This document shows, one piece after another, positions 9,042 through 17,658 of a DNA stretch of 43,795 nt. Every line of letters begins with the position of its first letter. Within the stretch, counting starts at the first letter, position 1. The notes under the pieces are model-generated. The model worked only from the letters and a program-made list of their open reading frames with translations. It did not search any database and was not told the DNA's origin. The stretch comes from Rhizobium sp. CF122 (GTDB taxonomy: Bacteria; Pseudomonadota; Alphaproteobacteria; Rhizobiales; Rhizobiaceae). The position numbers and the translations under genes are program-made. The stretch lies in contig NZ_AKKA01000077.1 in the NCBI RefSeq assembly GCF_000282035.1, positions 1-43,795 of the forward strand, in the 5' to 3' direction.

Positions 9042-10064
9042 CTACTCCAGGAAGATCAGGCTGGCCGGTGATGGCGGCAGCGGCTTCGTCGCGACGACAC
9101 GAAAACCGGCCGATTTGGCCATCTCGGCAAGCTCCCGCTCTGTGTAGGCGTCTCCGTTCGGCGTTGTCGCCAGCATGACCATAGCGAAGGCAGCCGGAAA
9201 CGCCGGCGACACGCGGTCCTCGTTCGGAACGAACTCGACAATCGCCACGCGGCCTCCGGGCACCAGGCTTGCTCGTGCCTTCTTCAATAGCGTGACGCAG
9301 CCATCGACGTCGAAGTGATGGAGGAAGTTCGGCAGCAGGATGAGATCATAGCCGCTGCCCCAATCGACCTCGAAAGCGCTGCCGGGCTGGAAGGTGAAGC
9401 GCGCGGCTACCCCCGCATTCGTCGCATTTTCCTCAGTCACCGCAAGAACCGGCTTCCAATCGAGAGCAACCACGCTGGCCGATGGCGCCACCTTGGCGAT
9501 CTCGATCCCGAAAGCGCCGGGACCGGCGGCAATGTCCAGCACCTTGTTTAGAGGCTTTGACCATGTCGCAACATCAGACGCCACGGCCTTCGCGCTTGCG
9601 CCAGTGAACGCGCCCATGGCTCGCGCAAACTTGACCCATACAGGATTGTCTGGCGCAACGTTTGCCAAGCCGACGGAGCCGCCGTTGCGAACGTAGGCAG
9701 CCGGGTCATCCAGGAACAACGACACCATTTGCGGCGAAGCAAGGAAATCGATCGCAGCCCCCATATAGGCGGGTGAATGTCGATCGAGAAAGACCTGACT
9801 GGACGGCGTCAGCGCGTAGTTTTCGCCACTCTTCGTCAGGAATTCTGAGATCACCAGAAAATCGCAGAGAATGCGAACGCCGCGCTCGGCGCAACCCAAA
9901 TCGGACGCAAGCGCCTGTGCCGTACGGCTTTTTCCGCCAAATTTCGTGAAAAGGTCGAATTCGATCGCCGCCTTCATCGCAGCCGTTTTCCGGAATGCGA
10001 ACATCGTATCGACCAATAAGGCCGGCGAGATTTCCTCATGAGCCACTGGATGTGTCGAAGACAT
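9042..10064 (-). CDS. SAM-dependent O-methyltransferase (dimerisation plus methyltransferase domain)
   Basis: A 340-residue cytoplasmic methyltransferase of the acetylserotonin/polyketide O-methyltransferase type. Residues about 15-95 form the winged-helix dimerisation domain (FRKTAAMKAAIEFDLF … ALASDLGCAERGVRILCDFL). The SAM site is VLDIAAGPGAFGIEIAK near residue 170, followed by an acidic residue in VVALDWKPVL. LLPNFLHHFD resembles the family's LHxW/LHHF catalytic region, and GGRVAIVEFVPNEDR matches post-motif III. Start ATG 10064 is preceded by GGGAGGAAA with 5-7 base spacing; an upstream in-frame ATG is unnecessary. It converges with phaC, 25 bases apart. The acceptor is unknown. Confidence 0.85.
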   Translation of the reverse strand: MSSTHPVAHEEISPALLVDTMFAFRKTAAMKAAIEFDLFTKFGGKSRTAQALASDLGCAERGVRILCDFLVISEFLTKSGENYALTPSSQVFLDRHSPAYMGAAIDFLASPQMVSLFLDDPAAYVRNGGSVGLANVAPDNPVWVKFARAMGAFTGASAKAVASDVATWSKPLNKVLDIAAGPGAFGIEIAKVAPSASVVALDWKPVLAVTEENATNAGVAARFTFQPGSAFEVDWGSGYDLILLPNFLHHFDVDGCVTLLKKARASLVPGGRVAIVEFVPNEDRVSPAFPAAFAMVMLATTPNGDAYTERELAEMAKSAGFRVVATKPLPPSPASLIFLE

Positions 10065-10376
10065 CGGCTTTCCTCCCAACCTGGAACTCCACGACGGGAG
10101 GCATTCATAGCAGAATCCGCTTTCTTCGACACCTCATGACAAAGGAGGAGGCGTGCCCACGGTCGTGAAATGCCCGAAACTGCACCCGTTCAAATTCGAA
10201 CGGCTTGACCGCTCACGTAAAGACTTTGGTTACCATAATTCGTCATGCTCTCAGCTGACTGGATATATTAGCTAAGCCGCAATTTGGCCCTGATGCTCCT
10301 ATACCGGCCCCGGCGAAGAAAATTATCAATCTGTCAGTACCGCCGGCCTAGTAACGAGTTGTGAAAGACGAGTGTT
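10065..10376. other. Intergenic region between divergent genes
   Basis: About 310 bases between the divergently read methyltransferase and DUF2778 genes; no gene is supported. It must hold both promoters. It is locally A/T-rich around 10215-10290, but I cannot place promoter boxes with confidence. Confidence 0.5.
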
Positions 10377-11708
10377 ATGCCGTTTGCGGTCGATGTGTTT
10401 GCCAATACCAGGCCCATAGGTACGTCTATTTCTCGCTTCGGTCGCCCTTTCCGTTTTCTCTCAGGTGCAGCTCTTATCGGCGCGGGGTTTGCCGCTTCGG
10501 CGTGGGTCGTCGCTACAGTCGCGACCATGCATATGGTCACGCCGGCTCCGCATCCGAGCTCAGGTCCGCTTGCCGACGTCGCGCTTGCCCCTGCAGTTAT
10601 AGCCAAAACCGAGCCCACGCAGCGCCTCGTTCACGTCAAGAAATTCTCGCGGTTGCGCATGAGCACGGAGAGCGAGCTGGCGCTGGTAAGGGGTGCTCAC
10701 GTGGCCGCCCCCTCCGCTGCACTGGCAGCAGCATTCGTCGGGCAGTCCGAACCTCTTACTCTTTCTGAAGGCTCTCCGAACAAGCGGCCGGCAATGGTTG
10801 TTGCAGCGACAACGCCTGCCCAGCCAGCCCGCGCGATCAAAGACGACACCGTGGCGGCGACACCGGTCGCTGTTGCCTCGGCTGATCGCATTATCATCCC
10901 GTCGAAAGATGAGGTTGCGGCTGCCGAAGGACCCGCCCTGCTGGCACTCGCCGCAAGACCCGCAGCCGTCATTAAGGGACAGGTGCCGCCGGCCGCGGCT
11001 AAGCCAGGTCCGGTCGAGGTTGCAAGTCTTGCACCTGCCGCACCGATCGAGCCGTCGGCTCTGGCCATGACCCAGCCGTTCGATCTCGTGCTGAGCGGCA
11101 GCGACACCTCTATCCCTTTGCCGATGGCCCGGCCCGATGGCTTGAAGCGGGCGACGCCCAACGATCGCAGCGCTCCGGCAGAACCCGTGCTGGCCTATGC
11201 CCGGCCGGATGCCGGCGCTTCCGATGATGACGAAGACGCAATGCCGACCGTGAAGAAGGGGCTGTCTGCCCCCATCGCCCGCAACGGTGTCGCGGTCTAC
11301 GACATTTCCGCCAACATGGTCTACCTTCCAAACGGTGAACGACTGGAGGCCCATTCCGGCCTCGGCAAGATGCGTGACAACCCGCGTTATGTGCAGGCCA
11401 AGAACCGCGGACCGACCCCGCCGCATACCTACAATCTGACAATGCGAGAAAGCCTGTTCCACGGCGTCGAGGCCATCCGCCTGCACCCTGTCGGTGGCGC
11501 AGGCGCAATCTACAACCGCGATGGCCTACTCGCGCACACCTACATGTTGGGAGCCCGCGGCGACTCCAACGGCTGCGTATCGCTCAAGGATTACAAGCGC
11601 TTCCTCGCCGCCTTCAAACGTGGCCAGATCCGTCAGCTGGTTGTGGTCACGAGCATGCCGAACAAGCCAACGTCCACCTTCGCTTCGTTGTTCTCGTCGC
11701 GTTCTTAA
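10377..11708 (+). CDS. Membrane-anchored DUF2778 (Tlde1-like L,D-transpeptidase) protein
   Basis: A 443-residue envelope protein with three parts. Residues 30-55 form a membrane segment (FLSGAALIGAGFAASAWVVA). About 55-300 are a low-complexity Ala/Pro/Val-rich linker that probably crosses the periplasm. The C-terminal 150 residues are a DUF2778 domain with AVYDISANMVYLPNGERLEA, GPTPPHTYNLTMRES and the catalytic-type motif HTYMLGARGDSNGCVSLKDY, which resembles the HxxxSxGC signature of YkuD L,D-transpeptidases. The domain is shared with Tlde1 effectors that act on peptidoglycan tetrapeptides. Here no type VI secretion gene is near, so self cell-wall maintenance is a better guess than toxicity. 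The start at 10377 has only a weak ribosome site. Confidence 0.8.
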   Translation: MPFAVDVFANTRPIGTSISRFGRPFRFLSGAALIGAGFAASAWVVATVATMHMVTPAPHPSSGPLADVALAPAVIAKTEPTQRLVHVKKFSRLRMSTESELALVRGAHVAAPSAALAAAFVGQSEPLTLSEGSPNKRPAMVVAATTPAQPARAIKDDTVAATPVAVASADRIIIPSKDEVAAAEGPALLALAARPAAVIKGQVPPAAAKPGPVEVASLAPAAPIEPSALAMTQPFDLVLSGSDTSIPLPMARPDGLKRATPNDRSAPAEPVLAYARPDAGASDDDEDAMPTVKKGLSAPIARNGVAVYDISANMVYLPNGERLEAHSGLGKMRDNPRYVQAKNRGPTPPHTYNLTMRESLFHGVEAIRLHPVGGAGAIYNRDGLLAHTYMLGARGDSNGCVSLKDYKRFLAAFKRGQIRQLVVVTSMPNKPTSTFASLFSSRS

Positions 11709-11759
11709 CCAGTTGCGTTCTTAAAAAACGACGCGCTCGATTTCCCCCATAGCGAGCGG

Positions 11760-12052
11760 CTATGCCATCCTTCCCCCGTCCCATCTTCGGATACACCGCA
11801 AGGCGTTGCGGCGAGGCGGGACCGGCGCCGGGTGCGGAAGAAGGCGTAAGCTTTCGCAGTCGGGTCGCAGAAAATGGTCTCCCTCCGGGATGGCGGCGCG
11901 GCGCCAATGCTGTGTTGAGTTTCGCTCCGGACGTGCCTGTAGGGCACACAAGGCCATCAGCGGCGCGCAAGCGTCGGCCGGCGGATGCAGGGGGACCGGA
12001 GTTGCGGGCACAAACCGCCGAACGGGGCGCTGGGAAGTGCCATATTTTTTTC
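11760..12052 (+). ncRNA. Candidate structured RNA ending in an intrinsic terminator
   Basis: No protein is supported in the 566 bases between 11709 and 12274. The plus strand from about 11760 is G/C-rich with several inverted repeats, for example GTGCC/GGCAC around 11935-11950 and GGCGCGGCGCC around 11894-11905, and ends in a clear rho-independent terminator. I looked for RNase P RNA, SRP RNA and permuted tmRNA signatures and did not find them; 6S RNA could not be excluded. It could also simply be the long 3' end of the upstream message. Both ends are guesses. Confidence 0.3.
12026..12052 (+). terminator. Rho-independent terminator
   Basis: GGCGCT (12026-12031), loop GGGA, AGTGCC (12036-12041) pair over six bases including one G·U, followed by ATA and eight T residues at 12045-12052. 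It ends a plus-strand transcript, either the DUF2778 message that stops 320 bases upstream or a separate small RNA. Confidence 0.75.
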
Positions 12053-12274
12053 TCCAGCGAACCAATTTCCAGTGCCTCGTCCGAGTAGCACGCAGGATCA
12101 AGCCACGGGCCGCAGGGATCGCGTGAAGGCGAAGGCGTCTGGGGCCACAGAAAAGCTGCCAGCGCCGGTTCAACACGACCACTAAGCCAGAAATGACATT
12201 CCACCCATTGATCGCGATGGACGAACCCGGCATAGCTGCATTATGTACCAGAATGACAATCCTAAGGGCCTGCA

Positions 12275-13111
12275 ATGGTGAACTATATCGAAGCCTCTTC
12301 CGCGCCATCGAAGAATACGGGCGCAATCAGGCTCTACGGTCCTGAAGCTTTCGAGGGAATGCGGAAGGCTTGCCAGCTGACCGCACGTTGCCTCGACGAG
12401 CTCGCCGCTGTCGTGAGGCCGGGCCTGCCGACCGATGCAATCGATCGCTTCGTTTTCGAGTTCGGCATGGACAACGGCGCGATTCCGGCGACCCTCAACT
12501 ATCGCGGATACACGAAATCGACCTGTACCTCGATCAACCATGTCGTCTGCCATGGTATTCCGGATGCAAAGCCGTTGCGCGAGGGAGATATCGTCAACAT
12601 CGACGTGACCTACGTGGTCGATGGCTGGCACGGCGATTCAAGCCGCATGTATCCGGTCGGGACGATCAAGCGCGCAGCGGAGCGGCTGCTTGAGGTGACC
12701 TACGAATCCCTTCTGCGTGGCATATCAGCTGTTCGGCCAGGTGCCCGCACAGGCGCGATCGGAGAAGCCATTCAGACCTATGCCGAAGCCGAGCGCTGTT
12801 CGGTTGTGCGCGACTTCTGCGGTCATGGCGTCGGTGCGCTGTTCCACGACTCCCCGAATATCCTGCACTATGGTCGCGCGAGCGAAGGGCCGGAACTGCG
12901 CGAAGGCATGATCTTCACCATTGAGCCGATGATCAACCTTGGTCGGCCGCATGTAAAAGTGCTGGCGGACGGCTGGACTGCCGTTACGCGCGACCGCTCG
13001 CTTTCAGCGCAATACGAACATACGGTCGGCGTCACTTCCGATGGCTGCGAGATATTCACACTTTCACCCGGTGGTCTCGACCGACCCGGCCTTCCGCCCT
13101 TGAACCGATGA
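12275..13111 (+). CDS. map: Type I methionine aminopeptidase
   Basis: Removes the initiator methionine from nascent proteins; cytoplasmic dinuclear metalloenzyme. The 278 residues include all five metal ligands: Asp110 (NIDVTY), Asp121 (HGDSS), His184 (GHGVG), Glu217 (IEPM) and Glu248 (QYEHT). The substrate-side histidine region (NHVVCHGIPD) is intact. The N-terminus lacks the zinc-finger extension of eukaryotic forms. The ATG at 12275 has AAGGG 8 bases upstream. In many rhizobia map is followed by radC; here an integrase remnant follows instead. The last residues (LDRPGLPPLNR) look normal, so the gene is whole. Confidence 0.96.
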   Translation: MVNYIEASSAPSKNTGAIRLYGPEAFEGMRKACQLTARCLDELAAVVRPGLPTDAIDRFVFEFGMDNGAIPATLNYRGYTKSTCTSINHVVCHGIPDAKPLREGDIVNIDVTYVVDGWHGDSSRMYPVGTIKRAAERLLEVTYESLLRGISAVRPGARTGAIGEAIQTYAEAERCSVVRDFCGHGVGALFHDSPNILHYGRASEGPELREGMIFTIEPMINLGRPHVKVLADGWTAVTRDRSLSAQYEHTVGVTSDGCEIFTLSPGGLDRPGLPPLNR

Positions 13112-13150
13112 GCGCTTGATGACGCTTCTGGGATGCTGGGGGCTGTTTAA

Positions 13151-13438
13151 GGGGTAGCGCACGGCTTCCAGTCCCCGGATACCACTCCGGCCTCTCCCCT
13201 TTCGATCCCAGTTGCGAAGCAGGAGAACCTTGCCGATGGCGAAGGGTGCGGAACCGGCGGGCTCGTCCTCGTCCTCAAGCCAATGCCGAAGCGCGTTACC
13301 GCCGACTGGATAGCGCAGCAGTGGCGAGATGGAAAGCGGACAAAGAAAAAGCTCGGCGCCTACCCTTCGATGTCTCTCGCCCAGGCGCGGGAGATCTTCA
13401 AGCACGACTTCGCCGACGTCATCCAGAAGGGCTTTTAA
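13151..13438 (+). pseudogene. Remnant of a tyrosine integrase (N-terminal arm-DNA-binding domain)
   Basis: There is no start codon, but the frame ending at TAA 13436-13438 reads, from about 13229, LADGEGCGTGGLVLVL and then, after a few residues, DGKRTKKKLGAYPSMSLAQA and REIFKHDFADVIQKG. This matches the arm-type DNA-binding domain (DUF4102 class) of phage and island integrases: the L.DG.G..GL.L strand, the GKRK…LGAYP hairpin and the SLA.AR helix. The catalytic domain is absent; the frame stops right after the N-terminal domain. The next 230 bases up to the LysR piece show nothing recognisable. It marks a past integration event beside map. Confidence 0.7.
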
Positions 13439-13667
13439 GAGGTCGCGACCATCGCAACCTGCTACGGCGGTCCGCAAGTCGGGCTGCAAGCGCTGGTCCG
13501 CACCCGATAGGGCCGCAACGGCAGTGGAGGACGGCAAAGCCATTGCGGGCAGCGCGGGCCCGGCAGGACCTCAAAGCCGGGGCAGGACGCGAGGCGCGGG
13601 CGGCAACGGGGATGTTCGGCAGGCAGGCCAACCAAAGATCGGCGGACGGGCGGCGGAACAGTGAGGG

Positions 13668-14523
13668 TTAGCCGAACACGGCCGCCCTCACCGCCCTGCC
13701 CTCGCCAAACGACCGGGCGATATCGACAATGTCGTCGCGCGAGGCGGTTGGGTCCTCCCGGTTCCAGGCAACCCCGAGCCCGATCCTAAAGTCGATCCCC
13801 TTCACCTTCTTCAGCTCACAGGCGCGGTTCGGAAGCTCCAGCGTCCATTCCGGGACAAAGCCGATGCCAAGCCCGGCCGAAACGAGCGACACCAACGAAA
13901 AGGTGTCGTCACAGGTATAGGCGATGTTCTTCGTCAGATCGTATGCCTCGAACTTCTCATTGAAGGAGCGTTCGGTAAACGACAGGTTCTGCCGGGAAAA
14001 GGCGACGATCTTCTGATCGCTGAGATCGTCGATGCTGATCTCGTCGCGCTCTGAAAGCGGATTGCAATGGCCAACCGCCAGATAGTAGCGTTCATGGGCA
14101 ATCGAGAAGAAGCGCAAGGCGCCGATGTTTTCCACCGGCCGGATAAAGCCGAGATTGATCTGGCCGCTCTCCAGGTTGCGGATGATGTCGCCGGTGTTGC
14201 CCGCGGCGATGTGGATCTTCACCTCGGGGAACTTGCGGGCGATCTTCGCCAGGAACGTCGGCAGCATGCCCATGGTGGCGGGATAGACGGTGCCGATCTT
14301 AATCTGGCGGATGCGGCTGCCGCCGGCGGCCCGTGTCAGTTCGGTGGTCAGATCGACTTCACTGAGGATCCTCACGCAGCGATCATAGAACGTCTCGCCT
14401 GCCCTGGTCAGTTCGACCCGCCTGGTCGAGCGGATGAACAGCGGGCATCCGAGCTCCTTTTCCAGCGCCATGACATGATTGCTCAAGGCCGGCTGGGCAA
14501 TCCGCACCTTCGCCGCCGCCCTG
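13668..14523 (-). pseudogene. LysR-family regulator missing its 5' end
   Basis: The frame encodes a LysR regulator: the second half of the helix-turn-helix (RIAQPALSNHVMALEKELG), linker helix, and a full type 2 periplasmic-binding-like effector domain with GLGIGFVPEWTLELPNR near the C-terminus. Family members begin about 15-20 residues earlier, with a phrase like LRYFVAVAEELHFGRAAA. Here the homology stops at RRAAAK (about 14523), and the sequence turns directly into the T-tract and hairpin of the neighbouring operon's terminator. The only upstream start, TTG 14546, lies inside that hairpin. I infer a 5'-truncated, probably dead gene. A piece of a paralogue occurs at 33504-33723. Confidence 0.75.
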
Positions 14524-14528
14524 CGGAG

Positions 14529-14557
14529 AAAAAAGTCCCGCGGCAAAGCCGCGGGAC
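14529..14557 (-). terminator. Strong rho-independent terminator of the agp operon
   Basis: A perfect 10-bp stem, GTCCCGCGGC (14535-14544) and GCCGCGGGAC (14548-14557) with a 3-base loop, is followed in the minus direction by six T residues (14534-14529). It starts 31 bases after the stop codon of the last operon gene and overlaps the broken start of the LysR piece. Confidence 0.93.
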
Positions 14558-14588
14558 CTCTTAGTGGCCGTGACCGGGAGAGAGATGG

Positions 14589-15959
14589 TCAGGCGGCCTG
14601 AACCTTGCGGCCGGTACGCGCCCATGCGGGCAGCCAGTCGCCGTGGGCGGCGAGCAGATCATCGACCATGGACCAGATCTGGTCGAGGTCGAGTTCCGCA
14701 GCCGTATGCGGGTCCATCATCGCGGCGTGGTAGATATGCTCGCGATTTTCCGTCATCAGCGCCTGGACCGTCAGTTCCTGGACGTTGATGTTGGTGCGCA
14801 TCAGCGCCGTCAGTTGCGGCGGCAGGTCGCCGATAAAGGTCGGCTGGATGCCGGAAGCGTCAACGAGGCACGGCACTTCGGCGGCGCAGTTGGCGGGCAG
14901 CGAGGTGATGCAGCCATTGTTGCGGACGTTGCCGTAGATCACTGAGGGTTCGCCAGTCCATACCGAATTGATGATCGAGGACGCGTACTCCTTCGACTGT
15001 TTAACTTCGATCTTGTCGGCCGAACGATAGGCTTCCGCCTGTCCCTTCCAGCGCTCGATCTGCTCGATGCAACGCTTCGGATATTCGTCGAGCGGAATAC
15101 CGAACTTCTCGATCAGGTCCTCGCGACCTTCCTTGATGAAGTAGGGCGTGTACTCGGCAAAATGCTCCGAGCTCTCGGTGACGAAGTAGCCGAGCCGCGT
15201 CAGCATTTCATAGCGCACCTTGTTCGGGCAGCGCGGGTTCCAGCCGGGCTTCGGCGCGCGGCCTTCGCGATAGGCGTGGACCAGATCTGGATAGAGGTTC
15301 TTGTAGGAGCCATCGGGCTGACGATGCTCGAATTTCAGGTAGAAGGCCATGTGGTTGATGCCGGCCGAGCGGTAGCGAATTTCCTCGTAGGGAATATCGA
15401 GGTCGTGGGCAAGCTCCATCGCCGTGCCCTGCACCGAGTGGCAGAGGCCGACCTGCTTGATCGTGGGATACTTTTCCGCAATCGCCCAGGTGTTGATCGC
15501 CATCGGGTTGACGTATTGCAGCATGATTGCCTCGGGGCAGACGGCAAGCATGTCCTCGCAGATCTTCCACAGATGCGGCACGGTGCGCAGGCCGCGCATG
15601 ATACCGCCGACGCCCAGCGTATCGGCGATCGTCTGGCGCAGCCCGTATTTCTTCGGGATTTCGAAGTCGGTGACGGTGCAGGGCTCGTAGCCGCCGATCT
15701 GGAAGGCGACGACAACGAAGTCAGCACCCGTCAGCGCCTTGCGCTGGTCGGAGTAAGTCTCTGCCTTCGCCTTGACCCCAAGCGTTGAGATCAGCTTGTT
15801 GACGACAATGGCGCTTTCTTCAAGGCGCTGCGGATTGATATCCATCAATGCGATGGTGGCGCCAGACAGCGCCGGCCGCTGCAGCACGTCGCCGATGATG
15901 TTCTTCATGAAGACGGTGGAGCCAGCTCCGATAAACGTGATCTTGGGATTTCTTGCCAT
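14589..15959 (-). CDS. melA: GH4 alpha-galactosidase, MelA-like
   Basis: Hydrolyses alpha-galactosides such as melibiose in the cytoplasm by the GH4 redox mechanism with NAD+ and Mn2+. The 456-residue protein follows E. coli MelA almost motif for motif: ITFIGAGSTVFMKNIIGDV (NAD site), VVVAFQIGGYEPCTVTDFE, NPMAINTWA, VGLCHSVQGT with metal ligand Cys173, and AGINHMAFYL with His203, then TESSEHFAEYTPYFIK and the end HGDWLPAW. Start ATG 15959 has GGAGG 5-6 bases upstream, 21 bases after the ATPase stop, so it is the last gene of the operon. By S. meliloti usage it could be an agaL gene. Substrate call is strong. Confidence 0.93.
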   Translation of the reverse strand: MARNPKITFIGAGSTVFMKNIIGDVLQRPALSGATIALMDINPQRLEESAIVVNKLISTLGVKAKAETYSDQRKALTGADFVVVAFQIGGYEPCTVTDFEIPKKYGLRQTIADTLGVGGIMRGLRTVPHLWKICEDMLAVCPEAIMLQYVNPMAINTWAIAEKYPTIKQVGLCHSVQGTAMELAHDLDIPYEEIRYRSAGINHMAFYLKFEHRQPDGSYKNLYPDLVHAYREGRAPKPGWNPRCPNKVRYEMLTRLGYFVTESSEHFAEYTPYFIKEGREDLIEKFGIPLDEYPKRCIEQIERWKGQAEAYRSADKIEVKQSKEYASSIINSVWTGEPSVIYGNVRNNGCITSLPANCAAEVPCLVDASGIQPTFIGDLPPQLTALMRTNINVQELTVQALMTENREHIYHAAMMDPHTAAELDLDQIWSMVDDLLAAHGDWLPAWARTGRKVQAA

Positions 15960-15980
15960 TATAACCTCCGGCATGTGCAA

Positions 15981-17648
15981 TCAGGCTACCTCGAAAGCGG
16001 CTTTGACGAGCCGTTCGGTGTAGGCGGTCTTGGGATTGGTGAGAACTTCGTTGACGGGTCCCTCTTCCATGATCTTGCCATGCTGCATGACGATCACACG
16101 GTGGCAAAGGGCGCGCACGACTTTGAGGTCGTGCGAGATGAAGAGGTAGCTGAGGCCGCGTTCGTCCTGCAGCTTGCGCAGCAATTCGATGATCTGGGCC
16201 TGGACGGACAAATCAAGCGCCGAGGTCGGTTCGTCGAGCAGGATGAACTCCGGCTCGAGCGCGACGGCGCGAGCGATCGCGATGCGTTGGCGCTGACCGC
16301 CGGAAAACTCGTGGGGAAAGCGCGACAGGATATTGCCGGGCATGCCCGCCGCTGTCAGTGCCTCGCGAACGCGCTCGAGCCGTTCAGCCCTGGTCGCGCC
16401 GAGTTGGTTGACAATCAACCCCTCCTCGATGATCTGGCCGATCGTCATGCGCGGATTGAGCGACGAGAACGGATCTTGAAAGACGACCTGCATGCGCGAA
16501 CGCAGCGGCCGCATCTCGGCCCGTGATTTGCCGTGGATAGGCAGCTTGTCGAAAAAGATCTCGCCGCCGTCAGGATCATTCAGTCGAAGCAGAGCCTGTC
16601 CGAACGTCGTCTTGCCGGAACCGGATTCGCCGACCAAGCCCAGCGTCTCATGGCGGCGAAGCGTCAGGTTCAGGCTATCGACGGCAACCAGTTCCTTCAA
16701 CTGTGGTTTGAAGAAGCTGCCGTGGCGCATCATGAAGGAGACGCGTACGTCCCTGGCCTCCAGGATAACATCCGATCCTTCCGGTAGCGGATTGGCCTGA
16801 CCGCGCGGCTCGGAGCCGAGAAGATGCTTGGTGTAGGCATGCTGCGGGTTGGCAAATAGCCGCTCCGTCGTGTTGTGCTCGCGCATTTCACCATGCTGCA
16901 TCACGTAGACGTAGTCGGAGAACTTGCGCACGACCGTCAGGTCGTGGGTAATGAGGATAACTGCCATGCGCAGTTCCGTCTGGAGATTGCGAATGAGATT
17001 GAGGATCTGAGCCTGCACGGTGACGTCTAGCGCCGTAGTGGGCTCGTCTGCAATCAGCACATCGGGATCGTTGGCAAGGGCCATGGCGATCATCACGCGC
17101 TGGCGCTGTCCGCCCGAAAGCTGATGTGGATACTGCTTCAGGCGTGCTTCCGGATCGGGAATCTGAACATGCTTCAAGAGTTCCAAGGCCCGCGCCTCGG
17201 CTTGCCTGCGGCTGACCTTGCGGTGGACGCGGATCGCTTCGACGATCTGGCTGCCGACCGTGTAGATCGGGTTCAGCGAACTCATCGGTTCCTGGAAGAT
17301 CATCGAGATCCGATCGCCCCGCAGTCTGCGGCGCTGACGCTCCGAAAATGTCAGGATATTGGTGCCGTCATATTCCACGCTTGAGTTGCCGGAAACGGTG
17401 GCACGCTTCGACAGAAGCCCCATGACTGTGCGGGCCGTCACGGATTTGCCGGAACCGGACTCGCCGACAATGGCAATGGTTTCTCCACGGTAGAGCTGAA
17501 AGGAAATATCCTTCACCGCATCGACGATGCCGTGCTCGACCTTGAATTTGACGCCGATATTGCGGGCGTCGATGATCGGGTTTTCAGTGCGCCCCTCGTG
17601 ATCGAGGCGAACGGGCGGGGCGAAGGAATTGACGAGTGCAAGGGCCAT
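15981..17648 (-). CDS. agpD: ABC transporter ATPase, two fused nucleotide-binding domains
   Basis: Energises the alpha-galactoside importer. The 555 residues contain two complete OppD/OppF-type ATPases. The first has Walker [13 protein letters not shown], signature [12 protein letters not shown] and Walker [13 protein letters not shown]. The second has [24 protein letters not shown] and [12 protein letters not shown]. Most Opp/Dpp systems encode these as two genes; the fusion is common in rhizobial systems. The ATG at 17648 is preceded by GAGGTGAAGA and starts 10 bases inside the gap after the permease stop. The S. meliloti agp locus, as I recall it, encodes a fused AgpD; the symbol is by analogy. 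Confidence 0.88.
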   Translation of the reverse strand: MALALVNSFAPPVRLDHEGRTENPIIDARNIGVKFKVEHGIVDAVKDISFQLYRGETIAIVGESGSGKSVTARTVMGLLSKRATVSGNSSVEYDGTNILTFSERQRRRLRGDRISMIFQEPMSSLNPIYTVGSQIVEAIRVHRKVSRRQAEARALELLKHVQIPDPEARLKQYPHQLSGGQRQRVMIAMALANDPDVLIADEPTTALDVTVQAQILNLIRNLQTELRMAVILITHDLTVVRKFSDYVYVMQHGEMREHNTTERLFANPQHAYTKHLLGSEPRGQANPLPEGSDVILEARDVRVSFMMRHGSFFKPQLKELVAVDSLNLTLRRHETLGLVGESGSGKTTFGQALLRLNDPDGGEIFFDKLPIHGKSRAEMRPLRSRMQVVFQDPFSSLNPRMTIGQIIEEGLIVNQLGATRAERLERVREALTAAGMPGNILSRFPHEFSGGQRQRIAIARAVALEPEFILLDEPTSALDLSVQAQIIELLRKLQDERGLSYLFISHDLKVVRALCHRVIVMQHGKIMEEGPVNEVLTNPKTAYTERLVKAAFEVA

Positions 17649-17658
17649 GTTCTTCACC

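Noticed and set aside
10560..11486. Minus-strand open frame of 308 codons opposite the DUF2778 gene
   Set aside because: Cys/Arg/Gly-rich shadow sequence without a ribosome site or recognisable domain.
11709..11735. Two nearby copies of GCGTTCTTAA at the end of the DUF2778 gene
   Set aside because: A 10-base direct repeat across a stop codon without wider structure; not enough to call an attachment site.
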